The position numbers and the translations under genes were made by a program. From contig JBHGNT010000003.1 in the NCBI GenBank assembly GCA_043228905.1, positions 15,686,001-15,750,000 on the forward strand: a stretch of 64,000 bases of DNA, read 5' to 3'. The stretch comes from Azolla caroliniana (Eukaryota > Polypodiophyta). The notes beneath the pieces are model-generated. The model made no database searches, was not told the DNA's origin, and was given only the letters and a program-made list of their open reading frames with translations. Below are positions 10,617 to 21,280 of this stretch, piece after piece. How positions within the stretch are numbered: the stretch's first letter is position 1; each line of letters opens with the position of its first letter.

Positions 10617-10880
10617 AAGAATATGAAATAATGTTAGTTAGGAAGAGATTGTAAGAAGAAGATATGAAACTCGTGAATCCCACGAGTATAATGTATTGAT
10701 GGGTAATTAGATTGTAAGAGAGAATTAGATGGAAAAATCGTGAATTCCACGAATATTTTGTATTAATTAATCCTTCCAAAAAAAAATCAACAACTATACA
10801 TTTTTCTCTCTTCCTTATATAGTGTTGGAAGAGTCTAAGTTTATCACATGCAAGCATCATGCTTTTCCTAACTTTAGTTT
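10617..10880. repeat. A+T-rich stretch with a 63-bp tandem duplication
   Basis: No gene. Two direct repeats start with AGATTGTAAG at 10646 and 10709. Each holds a small palindrome: ACTCGTG/CACGAGT with a 5-base loop in the first, TCGTG/CACGA in the second. It sits between GyA gag and the CoA integrase and may be the GyA 5' LTR; I could not define its ends. Confidence 0.45.
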
Positions 10881-11500
10881 TCATTCTCCTATGAATTCAC
10901 CTCCTACCTCCAAAGTGAAGGAATTCGGAGAGAATTCTCGTGCCGACACACACCCCAACAAAATGGAGTCGCCGAAAGGAAGAATCGGCAAATACTTGAG
11001 GTAGCATGTGCCATGATGCATGAGGAGCACATGCCAAATTTCTATTGGGTTGAAGTAGCATCCATGGCCGTCTATCTTATGAATCGATGCACCACTAATC
11101 GAGTACATGAGCTAACTCCATACGAGCTCCTCGTCGGAAGGAAGTCGATCCTGTCGCCCCTCAAGGTGTTCGGAAGCATTGCGAATGTACGCATCCCGAA
11201 CGAACAACGAAAAAAGCCCGACGCGAAGTCGGAGTAATGTAGCCTCATACGATACTCGTCACAGAAGAAAGCATACAAGTGCTACAACCCTTCTACCCGA
11301 GCGGTTCGGGTAAGTCGAGACGTTGTCTTCGACGAATTCGCATCCTGGTACGCAACAGAGACCACTTCGACTCCGACTCTGCTCGGAATCCGCTGAACAA
11401 GAGGTAGAAGATGGAGATCGCTTCAAACACATGTTCGAAGAAACTTCGATTACGGCAAACCCTAGTGGGCGACAAGAGCCCCCACGTGACCCAAGCACAT
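10880..11500 (+). pseudogene. CoA integrase core fragment
   Basis: Integrase of a copia element from the FTSYLQSEGIRREFSC segment through the TPQQNGVAERKN signature that carries the catalytic Glu (about 10960). The C-terminal GKK/GYS-type region (KVFGSIANVRIP, YKCYNPSTRAVRVSRDVVFDE) and an acidic linker follow. Stops occur at about 11235 and after 11390. The protease, zinc module and first catalytic Asp are absent upstream. Closest relatives in the window are CoG (60.37-60.9 kb) and CoC (30.5-30.95 kb). The frame is cut at 11500 by the GyC LTR. Confidence 0.75.
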
Positions 11501-12381
11501 TGTTGGGGTAGTTGTGGTTCGTGCGGCGAAGTCACAGGGACTAGGTTAAAAGGACTTGGCTATATATTTTATAAGGCTTGTGCAACAATGTTAGAAAGAT
11601 TAATGATAGGAAGAACAAGAGTTAGAAGTAATTTCTATGAGAGAGAGGAGCATAGATAAAAGATAGAGAGAATCATGTATGATTTAAGAAGAAAGAGTAT
11701 AAGATATGAACATGATTTATATTAAGAAAACAAGTTTTTACCAACATTACGATGCTTTATAACAAGATGAACCCTTTCCCTACCGACTCTTGATTTGAAC
11801 CCTTGACTCGAACTTGAAAACACAAGCCTCTTCACCAACAAGCTAGCTTGTTTGTTTGATCATATTATTTCTCTAACTTTCTCTTCTTGATTGATTCCCC
11901 TTTTGTTTTCCTTTCCCCTCTTTTTATAAGTATTGCCATGCATATGGTAATGTGTAGGAGCATGGCATGCATGTAATGCATGAGTTACATGTGATGCATG
12001 ATCGCCATTTGGCGCACATGCATTGCATGTGATGCATGATAGCCATCATGCTCATTTGAGCTCCCATGTATGAAAATATATATGGGATAACTATAATGAT
12101 GAATATAACCCTAAAACAAATAACCTAGCTTAATGTTGTATGCTTTGTGCTTTATATACAAGGTTGAGGGTTCAAGTCCCTCAATTTTACTTAATACAAT
12201 ATTTAAGTTTATTCTTATATAGTGAAGTAGATTCTTGACAATATTTCTAAAAACAAATAACCTACCCTAGTGGTATATACATTGTGCTTGGTTTATAAGG
12301 TTGTGGGTTCAAGTGTTTGAAATATTACTGAATTCAATACTTAAATTTATTTTTATATCGTGAAGCAAATCCTTCACGACA
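11501..12381 (-). repeat. GyC 3' LTR (left)
   Basis: On the plus strand it starts TGTTGGGGTAG and ends CTTCACGACA. It is nearly identical to 17790-18658 apart from scattered substitutions and a 12-bp indel. It contains several direct ATGCATG-type repeats near 11936-12060 and the tRNA-like units listed separately. Confidence 0.85.
12118..12325 (+). other. Two tandem tRNA-like units inside the GyC LTR (left copy)
   Basis: Unit one has an A-box-like TAGCTTAATG, an anticodon-like stem and a B box GGTTCAAGTCC in a perfect 5-bp T stem (GAGGG/CCCTC, 7-base loop). Unit two (from about 12258) repeats the layout with CTAGTGGTATA and GGTTCAAGTG but a broken T stem. The units lie antisense to the retrotransposon. 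They are degenerate, with no convincing acceptor stem, so not functional tRNA genes. Confidence 0.5.
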
Positions 12382-13600
12382 CCCACCCCCTCTGAACTTG
12401 CACATTGGTTGTGAAGAGTTCATCCAACGCTTCTTCCAATTCTTTTAGTTCTTCTACTTCTTCATAAAATTCGGGTCCTAGTGACTCCCTCCTTTTAAAT
12501 ATTTTAATCCTTTTTCCTGCAATTGGGATACGAATTTCTGTCCCATCTAATTCATTGAGGAAATATGTGGCCTTATCTGTTATTTTCCGAACTTCATAAG
12601 GTCCAAACAATCTTTTTGCGAACTTCCGAATAGTACTGTATTGATTATCTAGGCTACTATCATATACTAATACCCAATCTCCTTCTTGCACCTTTCTTGG
12701 TCGTATTCTTTTTATCTTCTCAAATCTGTCCATATTCTTTATTCTTGCCTCTTTCAATCTAGTAGCTGCTTTTTCTATGTCTTCTGTCCTTGATTGAAGT
12801 TGTCGTACCCGAATCGCAAGTAAATCTTCCCTACTCATTTCTGATTCCCAAGGCAACACAACCCATGTAGTTATCTTTAAATCTTCAATTGGCATTATCG
12901 GCTTCTGCCCTGTGATTAATTCTGCATGCATATATCCAGTAATAGTCCTATGAGTTGTCCTATCAGCCCATAGTGCATAGGGTAAGACTTTTGGCCAATC
13001 ATTGACCCGTCCTTTACATGCCTTTGCTAAAGCTTTGACTATTGGCCCATGTCCCCTTTCTATCTTTCCATTAGCTTCTGGATTGTATGCCATTGTCAAA
13101 GATAGCCGAATCCCTATTTTGTCGAAAAAATCTTGAGCTTCTGCAAAATTGAGCTCTCCCCTATCTGCTACTATCTTCCCGATACATCTATATCTACAAA
13201 CAATGTCCTCAAAGATGAATTTACATACTCCTAATGTCCCTTTTGTTCGTAGTGCATGTCCTTCCACTTGATTTGTTAGATCTCTTGCAAGAACCAAGTA
13301 TCTCTTTTGTCCTACTCCAAGTGGCATTGTTACCAAATCTATCATCCACTTGTAATGCACCCCCGGTGAGTATGTTGGGTGTAATTCATCACAAAATTTT
13401 ACACATACTTTTTTATTTGCTCATAGTATCGAGGCCACCAAAAAGGTTCTTTAATCTTACTGAAAGTGGCCCACGCTCCTCGATGACCAGCCCATTCTTT
13501 GTCATGCAGCTCTCTGATTATCTCCTTTCTTTGCCCTTCAGAACCTATTACTCTTTGCGAGTTTCCAGTCTTGGGTTTCAGATGTCGCCATAGATATTCT
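12374..13600 (-). pseudogene. GyC integrase
   Basis: Read right to left. A damaged zinc module lies at about 13380-13560 (RELHDKEWAGH gives the two His; the Cys pair is lost). The core starts at 13360: MIDLVTMP carries the first Asp, VADRGELN the second, NPEANGKIERGH the Glu, so the DDE set is complete. The C-terminal part has PRKVQEGDWVLVYDSS, FGPYEVRKI and ELDGTEIRIPIAGKR and ends in an acidic tail at the polypurine tract. The 328 codons to the stop at 12374 are uninterrupted. The IDLV-MP-G / YLVLARD / LPYALWADRTTH pattern is one I associate with fungal gypsy elements, from memory only. The frame differs from that of the upstream RT. Confidence 0.8.
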
Positions 13601-13635
13601 TCATGTAGGAAGAACTTATGGGCTTTCTTGCGAAA

Positions 13636-15651
13636 CTATGCGAACTCTTTTCCAGATCGACCTTTGTACTTGTCAGGGGTTTGTAGGTATTTCCCTATTT
13701 CCTTGAATTCTTCTTCATACTCCTCTTCTAGAAACTGCATTCCTCCTTCCCAAGTAATGCTTGTGGTAAGGACTGTTTGTTCTTTGTCCTCATCGTCCGA
13801 GTCTGGAATCTCCTCTTCCTCATACCTTGCTCTTGATAACATATCTGCTACTGCATTTCTATTCCTAGAGATATGTCGAACTTCAGGGTTGACTGATCTA
13901 ATATAGATACACCATCTAAACATGGCTTGATCTGGAATATCACAATTAGCTATGATACCAAGAATAGGCAAACAATCTGTTTCCATTATTACTTCAGCAC
14001 CAATTAAGTAATCTCTATCTGTCTTAACTGTTGTTACTACCCCCCATAGCTCTCTTTTGACCTGTGCATATTTTCTTTGTCGATCACTAAGAACCTTCGC
14101 TCCGAATCAGACTGGATACCTTTCTTCCCCATCTTGTTGGCTTATCATCCATCCAATTCCAATGGGACTGGAGTCTACTATGAGATATATGGGCCGGGTG
14201 TAGTCAGGTTGCTTTAATGGTGGAACTTGTGCCAAGTAAGACTTCAATTTCCTCATTGCCTCTGAATGCTCTTCACTCCATTCAAATGTTTCTCCTTTTC
14301 TTAGGAGTTTGTATAAAGGTTCAGATAAATGGGCATAATGTGGAATCCATCTATATTAAAAAACACACACCCCCAGAAACCTTCATACTTCTAAGATGGA
14401 TGTACATTCCTCTTGCATGTTTTGAATTGCATTGACCTTGGTGGGGGATGGCTTTCTCCCATACGGGCCACACAGATGACCAACTATTAATATCTCTTTT
14501 GCCCCAAATATTTATTTCGGCCCTGATAAGGTCAAGTGCACTTCTTCCATCCTTGATAGTATCTTCTCACAATCCTTGATATGGTCGGCAATGAATTGTC
14601 GTCAACCATCTTCGTCCAATTCCTCATTCTTCTCTTCCTCCTTGCATCCCTTAATCGGAACATCATCTAAAAAAGGCATTGTAATATGAGGAATAAAATC
14701 ACGAAGTACCTTGTTCATTCCATTCATCATATGCGCCACTGAGTTGGTCACTCCTTGCGGTAGGGTACACATCCGTACTAACCCTATAGGTGTCTTCATA
14801 GAAGTAATATCTCGACTTTTGATAGCAAGTTGAAATGGATCATACCCGGAATAAAGGTCTCCCATTGAATATATAGCTCTTCCTACAAACATCTCAGCAA
14901 ACTCCTCCACAATTGGCCCTACTCCCGAGTTTCAGATTGTTACCTTATTCACGGGTTGCATATCTTGGATAAATCAGAGTTGTCCATCTTTCTTTAACAC
15001 AGTGAACCATCAACTCGAGTAAGGAGCATTCGATGGTTCCAAGATACCCACCCTTATCTTTTCTTTCAGAAGTTCTAATAGTTGAGGGATTCTAGCCCTA
15101 GGCATGGGTATTGGCTTAAAATTCCATGGAATATGAGGGATAGTAAATATAACCATGTGCTCCACTATTTTTGGATCCGCACACCCTATTTCCTCAGGTT
15201 GGAATGCGAATGCCTTTCCATGCCTTTTTAACATCTCCCTAAATTGCTTTTCTTCGGTTGGTAATAGGAAGTCACCCCCTCCTATTTTCATCCCTTGTAT
15301 TGTTTCTGGAGTAAACACATGTCCCACCTTTCATGGGTCTTTGATCATTGGCTCTATGGCTACTTCTTTAATTGCTCTTTCACTATCCCCTAGAAGTGGA
15401 GCAGCAATAGGACACACCTTCTCTATTGTCTTGTACTTTGTTAGGACATATGCTTCATGATCCTTTCGAGCAACTTCTTCAATGACCTCGTACATCTTGA
15501 TTGAATGAACAAGAACTTGGTTTTCGTTGTCATCCTCCATTGCTTCCAAATGAGTTATTGTATCTTCAAAACTTAATTCTTCAAACATATCTTGAATTTC
15601 TTCATTATCATCTATTAATCCAGAAGACTTAAAGTATAAAAGTAGCACCAT
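13636..15651 (-). pseudogene. GyC reverse transcriptase and RNase H
   Basis: Read right to left in one frame with stops. 15651-15331 is the protease-RT connector. 15327-15010 is the RT N-terminus (IPHIPWNFKPIPMP, KEKIRVGILEPSNAPYSS). After two stops, 14910-14602 holds the palm: GDLYSGYD carries the first catalytic Asp, TPIGLVRMCTLPQG the primer-grip region, and PFLDD the aspartate pair, where most plant gypsy elements have YxDD. RNase H survives best near its end (13986-13636), with METDCLPILG and ADMLSRARYE, and then an acidic tail. The centre of RNase H (about 14.0-14.6 kb) has many stops. Confidence 0.75.
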
Positions 15652-15750
15652 TAGATGAGATTGTACAAGGAATATTTTTATTTACATTATTATTCATGGG
15701 GTTTTCTTTCATGTCCGGGCTATCACAACCCCTACCTGTAAAAGCCTTAT

Positions 15751-16710
15751 TTAAAAATCCTGGGAAAATTCTTCATCCACCTCCCGAACTGGATGTTCCC
15801 TCAAGCATTCTTTATTTCTTTCGTGGTTGGGCCTCAGGGTTAAGAATTGGACTGTCTTTCTTCCATCTTGACTCTGGATTCTCGCGAAAGTCGAACCATC
15901 ATCAATCACCTTTGTTTCCATCCTGACTGCAGTGATGTAAGGTTGACCAAGGATGACAGGGTAAGTTGATTGATCTTGCACAAAGAAATTTTGATTCATC
16001 GACACATCACCAATTGTTACCTTCACATTGGGGCATGCTCCAAATAGATCCTCCGTAGTCTCTGTGGTAGCTCTTATCTTCCACCCATGATTCTTGTCGA
16101 TCAGCCACCGTCCTTGAGCGTAAAATTCCGATGACACCATGTTAATCTCAGATCCATGATCGATCAAATCAATACATGGAATTTGTTGCTCCCCAATTTT
16201 TGCAGGCGCCTCCGTTGTTGCGTGAGCCCAATGGTTCTTTGTATAATGACTCCTATACCCTTCATGAATTCCAACATTATTTATCTTCTTTACACCTACA
16301 ACATTGATGGATTCATGATCCAAATCTTGGAGACTTGTTGCTGCACACTCTCTCGTAACTTCTTCCATGACATGTTTTATATCCGTCGTGGCTTTTGTGT
16401 CCGAAGCAAGCTTAAAAGTTGGGTCTGTCTTCCCTTTGACTTTATCAGCTTCTTTTGACTCAGGAGCATCCTTTTCCATCTCTCTTCTCTAAAGTTGTTC
16501 TTGTGTCTCATGTTTCTTTGCCGAATCAGCCTCCTCAGCTCTCTTTCGCTTCTCTTTCACTAGTGCATCTTGTACATTCACTTGGGCAAATGCTGATAGT
16601 GTGTCTACTGGATCATTCCATCTAGTGAAGTTCAGTATTTCATCACCCGCGCTTTTTAATTCATTCACTTGAACCTTCCCTTTTCTTGCATACTCCATCA
16701 ACCTTGCCAA
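15751..16710 (-). pseudogene. GyC Gag C-terminus and DHG-type protease
   Basis: From 16710 down: a Gag tail (VNVQDALVKEKRKRAEE), one stop at 16489, then a 243-codon open stretch. It ends in an aspartic-protease domain with active site LIDHGSEINMVSSEFY (about 16150-16170), flap region DLFGACPNVKVTIGD, and the second hydrophobic loop VILGQPYI. His replaces the Ser/Thr that normally follows the catalytic Asp. GyA has the same DHGSEIN, so it is a family trait and not random decay. The neighbouring segment HYTKNHWAHATTEA is also shared with GyA. The stop at 15751 lies just before the RT connector in the same frame. Confidence 0.8.
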
Positions 16711-16847
16711 AAGCCAAATCTACCATATGAGTCTTCTACGTGCAACCCTAACGTTGTCACAAATTGTATTGTTTGAGTTGTTTCTTTCTCGGCATCTTCC
16801 ATTAGCTTTTTCATTCCACCTCACCCAAAGTTGAGTTGAAGTGGTTG

Positions 16848-17693
16848 TCAAGTCTCTGTTGACTGAATCTTACCATCTTGATAATAAATTTTATCATGAT
16901 TAAGAGCATCCCTATTTTCTTGACAGTGTTTCTTATGATGGTTGATATTGTCACACCACATACACCTTCGGATCATTCCACCTCCTTGCCTTGACGAAGT
17001 TGAGCTTTGTCCCCATTCTAGCTTCATCACTTTGATCGACAAGTCTTTCATGCCTTTCACCAACTCATGCAAGAGTGAATCTTCTATTTTCTTCTCTCCC
17101 AAGTTGTTTCTCATTTCGTCTCCCTTCCTCTCAGGCAACTCCATAAACCATAACTTTCTTTTACAGAAATGGTTGCACACCCTTTTCACCTCCTCCCAGT
17201 CTTCGATAAGTCCACTTGGACTATTATGATCTTCCAGAAGCATTCCCAAGTCCTTCTTGTCTTTAATATTAGTGGCTTGTAGAAACAATATTATTTTATC
17301 TGGCATTATTATATTTCTATCCCTAACATTTAATCGCTCAAATCTTTCTGAAAATTCTTTTAATATTTCCCAAACACTTAAATGTTTATTAAACTCTACC
17401 CAATCCATGAAAGCTCGCCTTGTCATCCTTGACATATCATTGAGGTTGTATTCATTCAATAATGCTCTTTCGAAAGTCGCCCATGTGTGATGCTCTCTTC
17501 GTAGCTCCTGGATCCTTTCCTGTAGCCCAATCACAATGACTCGACTAAAGCTATTAATTTTTGCCACTTCGTCGACACCTCATTTAAGCATTTCCTCTTT
17601 GTAAATCTTCAGAAATCTTGTAAAATTCATACCGTTGAAGATCCCTCCTCGTGCGAGAATATTGTCGACACTTTTGTCGATGCTTGCCATCAT
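16848..17693 (-). pseudogene. GyC Gag N-terminal and CCHC region
   Basis: Gag starts at ATG ATG (17693 reading left) with an early segment RGGIFNGMNFTRFLKIYKEEM, then a TGA near 17580 and a 240-codon open stretch. That stretch contains the capsid-like helices (HHTWATFERALLNEYN, RAFMDWVEFNKHL, DKIILFLQATNI, LGMLLED) and a CCHC zinc knuckle CMWCDNINHHKKHC near 16940-16985. The same knuckle context (YYQDGKI / YYEGNRI) follows in GyA. A frame shift separates it from the tail at 16710. Confidence 0.8.
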
Positions 17694-17789
17694 CCCTTGC
17701 TCCCGCATCATTCTTTCCATCATCGTACATATAAGCCTTATTTACTCCATTTTTCCTTGTCACTACCTTCACCTCAAGTTCACAAAATG

Positions 17790-18658
17790 TGTCGGGGTAG
17801 TTGTGGTTCGTGCGGCGAAGTCGCAGGGACTAAGGTTAAAAGGAATTGGCTATATATTTTATAAGGCTTGTGCAACAATGTTAGAAAGATTAATGATAGG
17901 AAGAACAAGAGTTAGAAGTAATTTCTATGAGAGAGAGGAGCATAGATAAAAGATAGAGAGAATCATGTATGATTTAAGAAGAAAGAGTATAAGATATGAA
18001 CATGATTTATATTAAGAAAACAAGTTTTTACCAACATTACGATGCTTTATAACAAGATGAACCCTTTCTCTACCGACTCTTGATTTGAACCCTTGACTCG
18101 AACTTGAAAACACAAGCCTCTTCACCAACAAGCTAACTTGTTTGTTTGATTATATCATTTCTCTAACTTTCTCTTCTTGATTGATTCTCCTTTTGTTTTC
18201 CTTTCCCCTCTTTTTATAAGTATTGCCATGCATATGGTAATGTGTAGGAGCATGGCATGCATGTAATGCATGAGTTACATGTGATGCATGATCGCCATTT
18301 GGCGCACATGCATTGCATGTGATGCGTGATAGCCATCATGCTCATTTGAGCTCCCATGTATGAAAATATATATGGGATAATTATAATGATGGATATAACC
18401 CTAAAACAAATAACCTAGCTTAGTGGTGTATGCTTTGTGCTTGAAATATAAGGTTGAGGGTTCAAGTCCCTCAATTTTACTTGATACAATATTTAAGTTT
18501 ATTCTTATATAGTGAAGAACATTCTAAAAACAAATAGCCTACCCTAGTGGTATATACATTGTGCTTGGTTTATAAAGTTGTGGGTTCAAGTGTTTGAATT
18601 ATTACTGAATTCAATATTTAAATTTATTTTTATATCGTCAAGAAAATCCTTAATGACA
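17790..18658 (-). repeat. GyC 5' LTR (right)
   Basis: Plus-strand ends TGTCGGGG and TTAATGACA. It mirrors 11501-12381. The internal side (17770-17789) shows TTTTGTGAAC on the element's strand directly after the LTR, with no TGG start expected of a tRNA primer site. Confidence 0.85.
18408..18605 (+). other. Two tandem tRNA-like units inside the GyC LTR (right copy)
   Basis: Same two units as at 12118-12325. Here unit one has the better A box, TAGCTTAGTGG, a D-stem pair AGC/GCT and the perfect T arm GAGGG-TTCAAGT-CCCTC. Unit two starts about 18533 with CTAGTGGTATA and GGGTTCAAGTG. Confidence 0.5.
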
Positions 18659-19146
18659 ACGTCACGCCCAAGTACAAACTTGGAGAAAGGCAAAGGTAAG
18701 ATGCACGAATACGAAGTCGACCACTCCGACGACAAAGAATCGGATGGATCAGCTCCCTCACTAGATAGTGAGTTCGGTGTACACATCATGCGGACACCCG
18801 GAGTAAAGAAGGTGCTGACATCAGCGAGCGAAAAACTTTAACGCTCATCTAGAGCTAAGAACCACATCACTCGGCACGGCTACAATGAGTACATGGCCTA
18901 TCATTACACCTTCACGATGAAGGTAGCGGTCGAACAAGAGCCCAAGAGCTCCACCGAAGTGGCTCGTAACCCACGATGGGTGGAAGTAGTCGACCTTCAC
19001 CCACACACTACAAGCCTTCGTCACCGGCTTGAGGGGAGGAACCGAGATTGCCATGGCGAAGAAAGCCGAAGGCCGGACGGAAGCACACGAAGCCGACAAA
19101 AGCCAAAGCGGATGTCAGACGCCTCACACTTGAGCTTGAGGGGGCA
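18659..19146 (+). pseudogene. CoA integrase-RT linker and RT stub
   Basis: Continuation of CoA after GyC. It has an acidic linker (KGKGKMHEYEVDHSDD, LDSEFG), a stop at 18838, then HGYNEYMAYHYTFTMKVA and NPRWVE, which is where RT begins in CoG (61.2 kb). Straight after this the sequence leaves the RT and runs into 3' untranslated sequence rich in Lys/Arg-like codons. RT and RNase H are therefore lost through one internal deletion of about 1.5 kb relative to CoG. Confidence 0.7.
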
Positions 19147-19166
19147 TGTTGAGAGATCAAGCTCAA
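19130..19166 (+). promoter_or_regulatory. CoA polypurine tract with flanking hairpin
   Basis: TTGAGCTTGA (19130-19139) and its exact reverse complement TCAAGCTCAA (19157-19166) bracket the G5 polypurine tract and the LTR start at 19147. The same arrangement occurs in CoB, CoC, CoF and CoG. Confidence 0.65.
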
Positions 19167-19433
19167 CTTAGTTTAGTTAGTTAGTCAACCATGTAACTTC
19201 GTAGTTACCTAGATAGAATCTAGTTAGAAGTGTTGACTATAACGACTTAAATAGGACCTTGTACTTAAGTTGGATATTCTAGATCCTGCACTCCCAAGGT
19301 CATTTAATATAGAACTTACACGGTTGTACCTATATTCTCCTCACACATGTGCACCCTTGCACATGAGATCTATATATACCTCATTGATAGTATTTTGTAT
19401 TTGATGATGATAATGCTAATTTAACTTACTTAC
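19147..19433 (+). repeat. CoA 3' LTR (partial)
   Basis: Starts TGTTGAGAGATCAAGC after the polypurine tract; CTATATATACC near 19370 is TATA-like. The end is not defined because another LTR starts at 19434. Confidence 0.55.
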
Positions 19434-20175
19434 TGTTAAGCCCTTGGATAACACCATGACCAGTTGTGAAGAATAGCGCATCAACAAGGACACAGTATGG
19501 TTAAAGGACCTACGAAGAGGGAATGACAAGAGGAAAGAGGGCTAAAGGACATCGGAGTGTGAAAGGCCCATACCCTAAACATGAAAGCTATATAAACCAC
19601 ATATTAGTGGCTTTGTGGGGATTCTCCCATTTGTAAAGATCTCCTCTTGATTAGAGCTGGAGCTTCCTTTCCTCCTTCTTGTAACCTTTGAGCTTAAGAG
19701 AGATTAGTGAAGTGTTGAGTTAGAGAACACTAATCTCTCTCCTTGTTGGTGCTAGACCTCTTAGCAAAGAGGGTTAATAATAGACATACTCTTGCTTCTT
19801 ATTGTCTATATCTATTACTCTATTGTCTATGAGAGAGAGCTTGAGAGAGTGAGAGAGATATCATGCTTAATCATCTACTAATCGTTGAGTGAGTGTGAGG
19901 CTCGGAGGTATCCGACAACCATCTCCCCCCGATTCACCATCAAGAGGGTATACGCCGGTCCGAATCCCGCCACGATATCGAGGAGCTTACTCCATCGATA
20001 CATAGATCCTTAACACTTACTCATCCCCCATGTTGTGTTGTTCATAAGTGTACCTCTATCTCTCTCTTCCTCTCACACACATACACACACATATAAGTTA
20101 ATCTTCTGCTTATTAACTTAATCACATAATTAGGTATTAATTAGCCATACTTATTTAATCACCTAATTCTTAACA
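19434..20175 (+). repeat. Candidate solo LTR, 742 bp
   Basis: Ends TGTTAAG and CTTAACA are a perfect 7-bp inverted pair. GCTATATAAACC near 19589 is a good TATA box and short CTCTC/CACAC runs follow near 20060-20090. No gag-pol adjoins it on either side. Flanking bases CTTAC and CTTTT agree in only three of five positions, so the target duplication is weak. Confidence 0.6.
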
Positions 20176-21280
20176 CTTTTGTTGATTTTTCTTCTCCTTC
20201 AACTAATTGTTGTCTCTTTGTTTTTATAAGATGTAATATTGATGTAACAAAAATATATTGATTGATAGTGAACTACCATGATTGTAGTCACATTAGTAAA
20301 GTTTGAAGGTTCATATAATAAATATATATATTATGGAGTAACTACCCCAATTGTCACACATGTTGTTACAATAGATGTCAACATTTCAATCCATTTCACA
20401 TGTATATATAGTGTAGAATGAACTACCTTAGTTGTAGTCACATATGTTATAGTAGAGGTTAGAGATTCAAATCTTGTACATACACACATTGTGGAATAGT
20501 ATTTGTTAGTCGAAAATTCATGTTTTTATGCCCTGCACCTGATGTACACACACACATATTGTGGAGTAGTATTTGTTAGGCGTGAATTCATGTTTTTATA
20601 CCATGCACCCGATTAACAAATACGTACTACTTAAACATATTGAACTAGTGACAAGTATTACGAGAAATATTGCCATCATATGGAGAATAAAGATTATAGC
20701 TAGCTATCATTTGGAAAATTAGAGAGACCAATGTTGCTTTAAGTGACCATCCCTTGGGTTTTAAAGAACTACAAGAAATGTCGATATCATAAAGAGAATA
20801 ATGATTATAGCTAGCATTTGGAGATTTAGAGCAACCATTGTTGCTTAGTGACCATCCCTTGCCTTATAATCCTTAGAGGGGTTCTGAGATTTCTTTCACA
20901 TAAAACCAAACACAAAAAATTGATGGAACAAACATGAAAAAACAATGAAAACATGTATCCCAATTAGATTCACCGAAAGAGAAGTGAGAAAATGAGCTTC
21001 TTAGTTATCATTTACAAATCCATATTGTTGAGGGAAAATGGGCTATACCCTGTTAGTAATGAATCTCAAATTTGTTTTAAGCTTCATCACCTTTAGAGTC
21101 TCATCTAGTATACACTCATCACATGTTAGTAAAATAATGTTACAAGCAGCTTCCTACATGTTGTGTGTAGTCCATGTGATCACCATGTTTTTGTGAGTTA
21201 TACAGACCAAGATATTCATGAATGTGCAAGTGGAGCAACCTTGCACAACGGACTTGGTGCTTTCATCATGTATAAAGTTG
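20176..21280. repeat. Unique A+T-rich DNA with degenerate tandem repeats
   Basis: No gene seen. Direct repeats are visible: a GAACTACC...TTGTAGTCACAT unit near 20265 and 20415; a 70-bp unit (ATTGTGGAxTAGTATTTGTTAG) at about 20483 and 20553; and a unit of about 105 bp (ATTATAGCTAGC...GTGACCATCCCTTG) at 20661-20757 and 20771-20860. All copies are diverged. Confidence 0.6.

Larger units (their letters stand above)
1..10620 (-). mobile_element. GyA: Ty3/gypsy retrotransposon remnant, split by GyB
   Basis: A reverse-strand gypsy element whose gag start lies near 10.5 kb and whose protease runs off the left edge. It is cut in two by GyB (1305-9839). The 5-bp duplication GTCGT (1300-1304 and 9840-9844) flanks the insert, and taking one copy with the insert away rejoins the gag frame without a shift. 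The protein is the same type as GyC further right: CCHC Gag and a protease whose active site reads DHG. Reverse transcriptase and integrase would lie left of the window. The 5' LTR was not identified; it may be the A+T-rich 10.62-10.88 kb stretch. Confidence 0.85.
11501..18658 (-). mobile_element. GyC: near full-length DHG-protease Ty3/gypsy retrotransposon
   Basis: A 7158-bp reverse-strand element with LTRs of 881 bp (left) and 869 bp (right); a 12-bp indel near 12.24/18.52 kb explains the length difference. Order from right to left: gag with CCHC knuckle, DHG protease, RT with FLDD, RNase H, integrase, polypurine tract (GAGGGGGTGGG near 12390). Gag-pol is mostly one frame with scattered stops and one shift before integrase. 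The protease and integrase style (IDLVTMP, YLVLARD) differs from the usual plant gypsy lineages. No TGG-type primer site follows its 5' LTR. Confidence 0.85.
10880..19433 (+). mobile_element. CoA: Ty1/copia remnant split by GyC
   Basis: Plus-strand copia of the same group as CoC, CoF and CoG. Integrase sequence runs to 11500, where GyC interrupts it. The protein resumes at 18659 with the integrase-RT linker and the first residues of the RT region. Most of RT and all of RNase H are missing (about 1.5 kb compared with CoG). A polypurine tract and a 3' LTR start follow at 19147. The flanks of GyC read ACAT (left) and ACGT (right), an imperfect duplication. Confidence 0.75.

Noticed and set aside
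12118-12325. Functional tRNA genes
   Set aside because: Good A/B boxes and a T arm, but acceptor stems do not pair and the second unit's T stem is broken.
20261-20870. Repeats as a CRISPR-like or satellite array
   Set aside because: Repeat units differ in length and are diverged with no regular spacers; ordinary local duplications in plant DNA.
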